Positions 1 to 4,397 of a DNA stretch of 5,429 nt are shown here, one piece after another. A model generated the notes under the pieces. That model was not told the DNA's origin. It made no database searches and was given only the letters and a program-made list of their open reading frames with translations. Made by a program: the position numbers and the translations under genes. The stretch spans positions 1 to 5,429 of the forward strand of contig JAJZKL010000102.1 in NCBI GenBank assembly GCA_021804185.1. Direction: 5' to 3'. The first letter of the stretch is position 1, and the number at the start of each line of letters is the position of its first letter. The DNA comes from Thermoplasmata archaeon. GTDB lineage: Archaea > Thermoplasmatota > Thermoplasmata > Thermoplasmatales > Thermoplasmataceae.

Positions 1-65
1 AGTTGAATTGCAGAGCCTTGATTACCCTCATGATCTCCCTAATGTTTCTTCCCACTTCTGCAGGA
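1..65 (+). repeat. Inverted 65-bp copy of internal prx sequence (probable chimeric contig end)
   Basis: Base-by-base comparison shows that positions 1-65 are the exact reverse complement of 859-923 in the peroxiredoxin gene. The match breaks at position 66 and may extend beyond the left window edge. Position 66 onward reads as ordinary HemB, so the junction lies inside a conserved gene. The apparent reading frame through this stretch (8-61) is antisense prx sequence and not HemB. The simplest interpretation is an inverted chimera formed in amplification, library preparation or assembly; a real inversion breakpoint is less likely. Confidence 0.93.
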
Positions 66-385
66 AAACATACCAGATGGACGCACGCAATTCCCGTGAG
101 GCTATGCGTGAAATAGAACTCGACCTTGCGGAAGGCGCCGAGATTATAATGGTCAAACCAGCGCTCTTCTATCTTGATGTGATCAGGATGGCGAGAGAGA
201 GATTTGATCACCCGATTGCAGCATACAGTGTAAGCGGGGAATACAGCATGATTAAGAATGCCGTTGACAACGGCTTTCTGTCAGAGGGAGCGATAATTGA
301 ATCCATTAATTCTATTTTCAGAGCAGGTGCAGATATCGTAATCACTTATTTCGCCAAATACCTGGCAGAAAAGCTTAACTCGTAG
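62..385 (+). CDS. hemB: HemB (porphobilinogen synthase / delta-aminolevulinic acid dehydratase), C-terminal fragment
   Basis: HemB condenses two 5-aminolevulinate molecules to porphobilinogen, an early cytoplasmic step of heme and other tetrapyrrole synthesis. About 107 residues are present, the C-terminal third of a protein usually around 320-335 residues. Recognisable blocks in order are RKTYQMD near 62-82, MVKPA at 149-163 with the Schiff-base lysine codon at 155-157, the substrate-binding SGEY segment with Ser at 233-235 and Tyr at 242-244, and the terminal AGADIVITY block. A Phe follows PAL where Pro is usual (PALPYLD in most homologues). The open frame continues left to a TTG at 8, but that part is the inverted prx copy, so the native 5' two thirds are missing. 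The break looks like an artefact, so the gene is probably intact in the organism. The TAG stop is at 383-385, 66 bases before prx on the same strand. Confidence 0.93.
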   Translation, partial: RKTYQMDARNSREAMREIELDLAEGAEIIMVKPALFYLDVIRMARERFDHPIAAYSVSGEYSMIKNAVDNGFLSEGAIIESINSIFRAGADIVITYFAKYLAEKLNS

Positions 386-410
386 AATGTCGCTTGCACC
401 TATCTTCATC

Positions 411-433
411 ATTAATATATTAAAAGTAAATAT
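411..433 (+). promoter_or_regulatory. Probable TATA-region promoter for prx
   Basis: The hemB-prx gap contains an AT-rich run with two overlapping TATA-like segments, around 413-420 and 421-431. The first would place transcription start near 441; the second would place it at the ATG of prx (452). The first would give a very short leader and the second would be leaderless, so the exact start cannot be decided from sequence. Read-through from hemB is also possible. Confidence 0.5.
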
Positions 434-439
434 CGACTT

Positions 440-445
440 GGTGAT
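440..445 (+). promoter_or_regulatory. Shine-Dalgarno GGTGAT for prx
   Basis: GGTGAT is complementary to the anti-Shine-Dalgarno tail of archaeal 16S rRNA (ATCACC). It ends six bases before the ATG at 452, which supports that start. Confidence 0.7.
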
Positions 446-451
446 ATAAAC

Positions 452-1066
452 ATGCCTGTACATCTAGGACAAAAAGCACCGGATTTTACCATGAATACCA
501 CACAGGGACCAATTACATTCTCCAGCTACAAGGGAAAATGGGTTCTCCTTTTCTCCCACCCGGCTGATTTCACACCTGTCTGCACAACAGAATTCATGGC
601 GTTTTCAGAAAGCTATAATGATTTCAAGAAACTCGGCGTTGAACTCATCGGACTCAGTGTTGACAGCATATACAGCCACATTGCATGGCTAAAGGACATC
701 AAAGACAAATACGGTATAGAGGTCCCGTTCCCCGTTATAGCGGACCTTGAGAAAGAAGTAGCCAGGGAATACAACATGATGGATGAGAAAGTCGGGGTCA
801 CTGTAAGGGGGGTATTCATAATTGATCCAAATCAGGTCGTGAGATGGATGATTTACTATCCTGCAGAAGTGGGAAGAAACATTAGGGAGATCATGAGGGT
901 AATCAAGGCTCTGCAATTCAACTGGGACAAGAAACTGGCTACAGGAGCAAACTGGGAGCCTGGAAACGACGGAATTGCATCTGCACCCAATACATTCAAG
1001 GGCGCTATTGAACGAGAGAAGGAAGCGGGTGCCGAAAGATGGTACCTCAAGAAAGTGAAAGCCTGA
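452..1066 (+). CDS. Peroxiredoxin, Prx6-type, single-cysteine (alkyl hydroperoxide reductase family)
   Basis: Peroxiredoxins reduce hydrogen peroxide and organic hydroperoxides with a reactive peroxidatic cysteine; this one is expected in the cytoplasm. The 204-residue protein opens with the typical LGQKAPDF segment and carries the active-site motif HPADFTPVCT, with peroxidatic Cys44, Thr41 and Pro37, plus the conserved Arg119 in VRGVFIIDP. The Prx6-type region [12 protein letters not shown] (136-147) and the C-terminal arm beginning near NWEPG follow. Cys44 is the only cysteine, so this is a 1-Cys enzyme without the C-terminal resolving cysteines seen in some longer archaeal homologues such as the Aeropyrum pernix protein; it must be reduced by an external thiol or partner. 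The start is fixed by a GGTGAT ribosome binding site six bases upstream. Bases 859-923 are duplicated in inverse orientation at 1-65, but the gene itself reads through intact. Confidence 0.96.
   Translation: MPVHLGQKAPDFTMNTTQGPITFSSYKGKWVLLFSHPADFTPVCTTEFMAFSESYNDFKKLGVELIGLSVDSIYSHIAWLKDIKDKYGIEVPFPVIADLEKEVAREYNMMDEKVGVTVRGVFIIDPNQVVRWMIYYPAEVGRNIREIMRVIKALQFNWDKKLATGANWEPGNDGIASAPNTFKGAIEREKEAGAERWYLKKVKA
859..923 (-). repeat. Partner of the inverted 65-bp repeat (native copy inside prx)
   Basis: This segment encodes prx residues from about 136 to 157, part of the conserved Prx6 core, so it is the native copy. Its reverse complement makes up positions 1-65 without a mismatch. About 0.8 kb separates the copies. 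Confidence 0.93.
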
Positions 1067-1087
1067 TCTCAATTGACACTGTGCGTA

Positions 1088-1411
1088 ATGTATAACATAA
1101 CCGTTGGGTCCATTCACCCATCGGTAATTTGTGTAGAAATATCGAACCTCGCAGCATCTCTCACCGACATGAGAGACCTGCTTTCAACCGATTACATAGA
1201 AGACGGCTTGAATGAATTCATAGGAACCTATGCCAGAACAGATGAGATAATGCCCACCGATAAAACTGTAGGATTTGTTGTTCTGAATACCACAAAAAAA
1301 ATTATCTCATTGTCATTCAGCTTCTTGGAACCTGCGATGAAAACAGAACTGCAGAAAATTACGGATTCCTACCGGGAAATAGGGTACTCTGCCGATTTAG
1401 ATATTTCTTGA
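1088..1411 (+). CDS. Uncharacterised 107-residue protein downstream of peroxiredoxin
   Basis: I do not recognise this protein. The frame has no low-complexity character and looks coding: the N-terminal part (about 1-35) is mixed hydrophobic, a central acidic stretch follows, then a likely beta-hairpin (KTVGFVVL...KIISLSFSFL, about residues 60-85) and a C-terminal helix. No transmembrane segment, signal peptide or catalytic motif is evident. It starts 21 bases after prx on the same strand with no promoter of its own visible, so it is probably co-transcribed with prx. The start is uncertain: ATG at 1088 is used here, but an in-frame TTG at 1073 (adding five residues) has a weak TGATC ribosome-binding match that overlaps the prx stop codon. 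The TGA stop is at 1409-1411. Confidence 0.6.
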   Translation: MYNITVGSIHPSVICVEISNLAASLTDMRDLLSTDYIEDGLNEFIGTYARTDEIMPTDKTVGFVVLNTTKKIISLSFSFLEPAMKTELQKITDSYREIGYSADLDIS

Positions 1412-1445
1412 AAGATAACCTTTTGACTCCATGCAGCACCTGCAG

Positions 1446-1459
1446 AATTTCCTTTTTTT
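1446..1459 (+). terminator. Possible T-rich archaeal terminator after the prx unit
   Basis: A pyrimidine-rich run ending in seven T (1453-1459) lies about 40 bases after the last + strand stop codon. Archaeal RNA polymerase commonly terminates at oligo-T on the non-template strand without a strong hairpin. No stable stem is obvious beside it. Confidence 0.45.
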
Positions 1460-1775
1460 GAGGGATAGGTGGCCATTTTTCACTGTTATGGGGGGGTATT
1501 CTTACACGGAACTTTAATGTCCGGAATTTCCCATAGTCGTTCAGAACAAATTCCCAAAATAAATTATTTCTACGGATATTTAACTCCGGGAATATTCTGC
1601 GTCTCCTCAATTCCTGTCAAGCACAGACATACATGCTATTATATTCCAATGATAACACTCTTCAGCCAAGATTACAGTACTCTTCCTTAATGAAATATCA
1701 TCTGTTTCAAGTTGAATGAGCTTGCGCCGGTTATTGGATTATAAGTGAGATGTGTTGAAGGAGTACGAAAAATCA

Positions 1776-1784
1776 TTATAAAAG
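1776..1784 (+). promoter_or_regulatory. Upstream TATA-like box before tatA
   Basis: The segment TTATAAAAG is preceded by an A-rich stretch (GAAAAATCA) resembling a BRE element. It is a good archaeal TATA box by eye. Transcription would start near 1805, giving either a leader of about 75 bases for tatA or a separate small RNA. Confidence 0.5.
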
Positions 1785-1788
1785 CCGT

Positions 1789-1813
1789 GAATTTAGGAAT
1801 AAATCGTAAATTC
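1789..1813. repeat. Short inverted repeat between the two tatA promoters
   Basis: GAATTTA at 1789-1795 and its exact reverse complement TAAATTC at 1807-1813 are separated by 11 bases. The spacing and position, close to the predicted start site of the upstream promoter, would suit an operator or a weak hairpin. In AT-rich DNA, seven-base palindromes also arise by chance. Confidence 0.3.
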
Positions 1814-1852
1814 CCCTGATGGTTTATTACTCCAAAGAGTTAGTCTAAAAAG

Positions 1853-1860
1853 TTAAATAA
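1853..1860 (+). promoter_or_regulatory. Proximal TATA box for leaderless tatA transcript
   Basis: TTAAATAA follows an A-rich BRE-like segment (CTAAAAAG). Its centre lies about 24-25 bases before the tatA ATG, the usual archaeal TATA-to-start distance. No Shine-Dalgarno motif precedes the ATG, so transcription probably begins at or beside the start codon. Confidence 0.6.
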
Positions 1861-1880
1861 CGAACACAGATATACATTCA

Positions 1881-2183
1881 ATGTGGGATTCTGCCATACA
1901 GTGGCTAATTATAATCGTCGCAGTACTGGTCCTTTTCGGCAGTACCAAAAAGATTCCAGATTTTGCCAGAAATCTTGGTAGGGCCACCGGAGAATTTAAG
2001 AGAGGTCAGGTTGAGCTTGAAAGCGAACTTAAGAAAGCTATGTACGGAAAACCTGAAACTCCAAAAGAAAATGAGGTTAACTATATTGAAGCTGCAAAGA
2101 ACCTCGGAATAGACACCACTAACAAGACACAGGAACAGCTTGTCAAGGAAATATCGGACAAATTCAAGAATAGTGGTCAATGA
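1881..2183 (+). CDS. tatA: TatA/TatE-family twin-arginine translocase subunit
   Basis: TatA oligomers form the pore-like part of the Tat system, which exports folded proteins bearing twin-arginine signal peptides across the cytoplasmic membrane. The 100-residue product has one N-terminal membrane helix (about 5-18) with a polar Gln7, the FG hinge at 19-20, then an amphipathic helix (about 22-42, STKKIPDFARNLGRATGEFKRG), the diagnostic TatA architecture. A charged linker follows, and a C-terminal block near 68-95 contains LGIDTTNKTQEQLVKEI, a pattern that by eye resembles small helical motifs appended to other TatA proteins. The ATG at 1881 is favoured because a TATA box sits at the right distance for leaderless initiation. 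The TGA stop overlaps the tatC ATG by four bases (ATGA), so the two are one operon and probably translationally coupled. Confidence 0.94.
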   Translation: MWDSAIQWLIIIVAVLVLFGSTKKIPDFARNLGRATGEFKRGQVELESELKKAMYGKPETPKENEVNYIEAAKNLGIDTTNKTQEQLVKEISDKFKNSGQ

Positions 2184-3007
2184 AAGATGAGGACTTCCTA
2201 CCGTTAATCTTCAGAAATCTGGATGAACTTAGATATCGGTTAGTGCGCATACTGATTGTATTCGGAGCGTTCTTCGTCTTTTTTCTTTCCTTTTCATATA
2301 CCCAGATTATCGTTCTCGGGCACAGCATCCCGTTTGTAACGTTTGATGTTTATCATAACATACCTGCACAATTTCTGGCCCTTCTTGAAGCCCATGTTCT
2401 CCCCCCGGGGACCAAAATTATAACTTTAACTCCAACAGCTGGAGTGAGCGCCGACGTTTACATTGCAATGTTCCTGTCTCTTCTTTTCTCCATGCCGCAC
2501 ATAGTCTACCAGATTGGAAAATTCATAGGCCCTGCACTCAAGAAGAGTGAACAGCAGCTCATACGGACAATAACCATACCTTCCGCACTACTGTTTGCAG
2601 CCGGATCCATAATGGGAATATGGATAGTCGCGCCTGTTATTTTCAAGATTTTCCAGGACTTTAATGTAGGTCTTGGGGCTGAGTCCACGATGGGCATAAT
2701 GAGTTTTGTGTCGTTTCTTCTCATTTATGTCATAACCTTCGGAATTTCGTTCGAAGTACCGGTTTTTATGTACGGTTTGACACGATCCGGCATGGTCAGT
2801 TCTGACCTGTGGTCCAGGAACTGGAGATATGCCGTCATCGGGGCGTTGATTTATGGAATGATATTTTCTCCCGGAGTGCTCGGTTTCACAATGATGCTCA
2901 TGGCACTCCCGATGATGCTGCTATACTTTTCCGGTATATACTTTGCGAGAAGATACGAGAGAAACGCGAAAATTAAAGAATCAGAGCCTGTTCCTGAATC
3001 TCTCTAA
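2180..3007 (+). CDS. tatC: TatC twin-arginine translocase receptor subunit
   Basis: TatC is the multi-spanning membrane protein that recognises twin-arginine signal peptides and recruits TatA. The 275-residue protein has the N-terminal cytoplasmic recognition motif (RNLDELRYRL, residues 12-21; Glu16 and Arg18 match the E. coli signal-binding residues), with Asn13 in place of the frequent His. Other landmarks are the first-cytoplasmic-loop acidic residue Glu124 in the ALKKSEQQL segment and Glu192 in FGISFEVP, corresponding to E. coli Glu103 and Glu170. Six membrane segments are apparent, near 22-45, 92-112, 132-155, 173-198, 215-230 and 233-256. The first external loop (about 46-90) is longer than in E. 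coli. The usual PPD motif after the fifth helix is absent: the sequence reads IFSPGVLGF. The gene overlaps tatA by four bases, and its 3' end overlaps the convergent hydratase gene by 27 bp. Confidence 0.95.
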   Translation: MKDEDFLPLIFRNLDELRYRLVRILIVFGAFFVFFLSFSYTQIIVLGHSIPFVTFDVYHNIPAQFLALLEAHVLPPGTKIITLTPTAGVSADVYIAMFLSLLFSMPHIVYQIGKFIGPALKKSEQQLIRTITIPSALLFAAGSIMGIWIVAPVIFKIFQDFNVGLGAESTMGIMSFVSFLLIYVITFGISFEVPVFMYGLTRSGMVSSDLWSRNWRYAVIGALIYGMIFSPGVLGFTMMLMALPMMLLYFSGIYFARRYERNAKIKESEPVPESL

Positions 3008-3718
3008 CTGAGTCATGGTGATACAGTCTGGATCGTAAATCTTGAAGAATAGATCATCAACTATGTTTCTGTGCTGAGATCCACTGTGACTGGTTTTTAT
3101 CAACCTGAGAAGTCTTGGTTCAACTTTGCTGGAATATTCTACTGACTGCTTGACGAAATTTTTGTGATCCAATATCGTGGATACAAGACCGCTTTCCTTG
3201 GCCTGAACAGCATCGAATATTTTTCCGGATTTTACGCGGGAGAAAACTTTCCCGGGAAACCTGTCGGGTATCTCAGGAATTATTCCGGTCAGGGACGGTA
3301 TTCCGAATACCACTTCCGGCATTCCAAACCTGGCAGTGTCGGAACATATAATTATGTCAGAGCATAGTGCGATCTCGAGGCCAAGACCAAGAGCATACCC
3401 ATTGATTGCGCTTATGATTGGTTGTCTGCTACTTGTCATCGCCCTTGCAATGGTCGTGCCGAGGGAATACGCCTCTCTTATGTGCATTTTGTCCGATATT
3501 TTCTTGCAGTCCGCAGAATAGCCCATACTGAATGCCCTCTCCCCTGTGCCGGTGATAAGGATTGGGTTGTCGGCTGAGGTCTGTGCATCAGTAATGGCAA
3601 TCAGCAAATCCCTTAAGCCGTCGTTGTTAAGAGAATTGTTGACCCCGTTTGATATAAAAATGACATTTACTCCAGAGTCTTCTGAAAATGATACCAGTGG
3701 TGTTCGTGTAATTGACAA
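2981..3718 (-). CDS. Enoyl-CoA hydratase/isomerase (crotonase) family protein
   Basis: Crotonase-fold enzymes act on acyl-CoA thioesters (hydration, isomerisation, hydrolysis and others), stabilising the thioester oxyanion with backbone amides. The 245-residue length is normal. The first oxyanion-hole region is ERAFSMGYSAD (60-70); the second is INGYALGLGLEIALCSD (105-121), followed by FGMPEVVFGIPS (131-142). Both glutamates that catalyse hydration in mammalian enoyl-CoA hydratase (Glu144 and Glu164) have counterparts, Glu115 and Glu135, so hydratase activity is possible. The usual GGG before the first Glu is GLG, placing Leu112 at the oxyanion-hole glycine. The exact substrate cannot be inferred. 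The start is TTG at 3718, directly after an in-frame TAA; there is no better start before the conserved region. The gene lies 50 bases after the 84-residue gene on the same strand but has a TATA-like segment of its own. It converges on tatC. Confidence 0.92.
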   Translation of the reverse strand: MSITRTPLVSFSEDSGVNVIFISNGVNNSLNNDGLRDLLIAITDAQTSADNPILITGTGERAFSMGYSADCKKISDKMHIREAYSLGTTIARAMTSSRQPIISAINGYALGLGLEIALCSDIIICSDTARFGMPEVVFGIPSLTGIIPEIPDRFPGKVFSRVKSGKIFDAVQAKESGLVSTILDHKNFVKQSVEYSSKVEPRLLRLIKTSHSGSQHRNIVDDLFFKIYDPDCITMTQLERFRNRL

Positions 3719-3738
3719 TTAGTAGAATATCCCTCAAG

Positions 3739-3750
3739 TAATTAAAATTT
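3739..3750 (-). promoter_or_regulatory. TATA-like promoter for the enoyl-CoA hydratase-family gene
   Basis: Read on the minus strand, this is AAATTTTAATTA, centred about 26 bases before the TTG start at 3718, which would fit a leaderless transcript. The same T-rich run may end the transcript of the preceding complex I-linked genes. A GAGGG at 3735-3731 could instead serve as a ribosome binding site, though its 12-base spacing is long. Confidence 0.45.
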
Positions 3751-3768
3751 GATCTTGTAGAGAACGAT

Positions 3769-4023
3769 CTAATACATGGTCAGATTGTATTTCCGGTCCA
3801 TTCTCTCATAGTCTTCCAGTGATTTTATTCCCAGTGTTTCAGAGATCGCTTTCATTTCGCCGGCATATCTGGCATCGTATTTTTCTCTGCCAAGCTTTAG
3901 CCTGTGTTCATCTCTGTCAAAAAGAACCTGTTCACCATGCTTCCTGAGACAGTGTATGCATTCAGCCGCCGATTCTTCGTCATTTTTCAGGTGTAAAAAG
4001 CAGTTGTTGAAGCTTTCTGTCAT
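3769..4023 (-). CDS. Uncharacterised 84-residue protein with Cys/His pairs, last gene of the complex I operon
   Basis: I do not recognise a family. The protein is short, charged and predicted mostly helical, without membrane segments. Residues 8-11 (CFLH) and 22-25 (CIHC) form a C-x2-H-x10-C-x2-C arrangement, with His29 nearby, which could bind zinc or another metal; this is an inference. The rest (30-84) is rich in Arg, Lys, Glu and Tyr and ends in DRKYNLTMY. The ATG overlaps the stop codon of the upstream 121-residue gene (ATGA, 4020-4023), and a GAGGTG ribosome binding site lies at 4038-4033, so it is translationally coupled to that gene and, through it, to nuoN. The context suggests a role in complex I assembly or function, but nothing in the sequence proves it. 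Confidence 0.75.
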   Translation of the reverse strand: MTESFNNCFLHLKNDEESAAECIHCLRKHGEQVLFDRDEHRLKLGREKYDARYAGEMKAISETLGIKSLEDYERMDRKYNLTMY

Positions 4024-4385
4024 TTATCATCACACCTCTTGCCGTCGTAAACGGGATACCGGATGTCGTAACGATCAATTGCCAGTTCCAGAAGATAGTA
4101 AAGAGATTCAAAATACTCGTCCGTTTCACCTGTCAGATCAAGCGTAGAACCGAGACTGGCCAGTGAGGATACATTCGTCCTGAAGTCCGAAAGCGAAATT
4201 TCTCCCTTCAGCAGATCTTCCAGTGAAGTGAGGAAAGATTTGAGATCCTCAAGTTTCGCCGACTTCTGATACTTGAGGGAAAGCTGGACCGAGCGTTTTC
4301 TCCTCCTTATTACCGAAATTGCGTCCTTGATGTCACCGTAAATCAGTGCACTCTTTATTATTTCCATATCTGAGATTATAGGCAT
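4020..4385 (-). CDS. Uncharacterised 121-residue helical protein following nuoN
   Basis: No known family is recognised. The product looks soluble and almost entirely alpha-helical. An N-terminal helix (about 5-26) runs into a basic cluster RRRKR (27-31); a second helical region with the pattern LEDLKSFLTSLEDLLKGE follows (about 45-61), and a third helix near 88-104 (EYFESLYYLLELAIDRYD) is acidic and aromatic. There are no membrane segments, and the one cysteine is near the C-terminus. The ATG is five bases after a GGGTGAT ribosome binding site whose TGA is also the nuoN stop codon, so translation is likely coupled to nuoN. Position and coupling suggest a complex I accessory or assembly protein; this is inference from context only. 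Confidence 0.78.
   Translation of the reverse strand: MPIISDMEIIKSALIYGDIKDAISVIRRRKRSVQLSLKYQKSAKLEDLKSFLTSLEDLLKGEISLSDFRTNVSSLASLGSTLDLTGETDEYFESLYYLLELAIDRYDIRYPVYDGKRCDDK
4033..4038 (-). promoter_or_regulatory. Shine-Dalgarno GAGGTG inside the preceding gene
   Basis: On the minus strand GAGGTG lies nine bases before the ATG of the 84-residue gene and within the last codons of the 121-residue gene, which supports the chosen start. Confidence 0.65.
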
Positions 4386-4390
4386 ATTTT

Positions 4391-4397
4391 ATCACCC
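4391..4397 (-). promoter_or_regulatory. Shine-Dalgarno GGGTGAT overlapping the nuoN stop codon
   Basis: On the minus strand the nuoN stop TGA (4394-4392) lies within GGGTGAT, which is complementary to the 16S rRNA tail. The ATG of the next gene begins five bases later, at 4385. Terminating ribosomes would sit directly on the next initiation site. Confidence 0.75.

Larger units (their letters stand above)
1412..1880. other. Long intergenic region without a convincing gene
   Basis: About 470 bases separate the unknown protein gene from tatA. Short frames exist on both strands (for example 1469-1690 forward and 1359-1610 reverse), but their products look random, rich in Arg, Tyr, His and Phe without motifs, and lack start signals. 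No tRNA-like or rRNA-like sequence was seen. The region has a T-rich tract near its left end, a run of seven G at 1490-1496, two TATA-like boxes and a short inverted repeat near its right end. A small unrecognised RNA cannot be excluded. Confidence 0.6.

Noticed and set aside
1..923. Terminal inverted repeats of a mobile element
   Set aside because: The second copy lies inside a conserved and intact peroxiredoxin gene and the interval contains housekeeping genes with no transposase, so an element is not supported.
689..1117. A 142-residue open frame on the minus strand across the prx gene
   Set aside because: It is the shadow of the conserved peroxiredoxin frame. Its similarity to the start of the apparent HemB frame is explained by the inverted 65-bp repeat and not by a shared protein domain.
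1359..1610. An 83-residue minus-strand frame overlapping the unknown protein gene and spacer
   Set aside because: The product is Arg-rich with no recognisable domain, overlaps the better supported + strand gene, and has no promoter or ribosome binding site before its start.
1469..1690. A 73-residue forward frame in the intergenic region
   Set aside because: It has no start signal, no motifs and an unusual Tyr/His/Phe-rich composition.
1700..1850. Possible tRNA or other structured RNA gene before tatA
   Set aside because: No T-loop-like GGTTCRANNC sequence, no acceptor-stem pairing and no CCA-proximal pattern could be found by eye.
3164..3521. Two short forward frames inside the hydratase-family gene
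   Set aside because: Both lie opposite a strongly conserved crotonase coding sequence and are antisense shadows.
3956..4147. A 63-residue forward frame across the two small minus-strand genes
   Set aside because: The minus-strand genes have coupled starts and ribosome binding sites, while this frame has neither.
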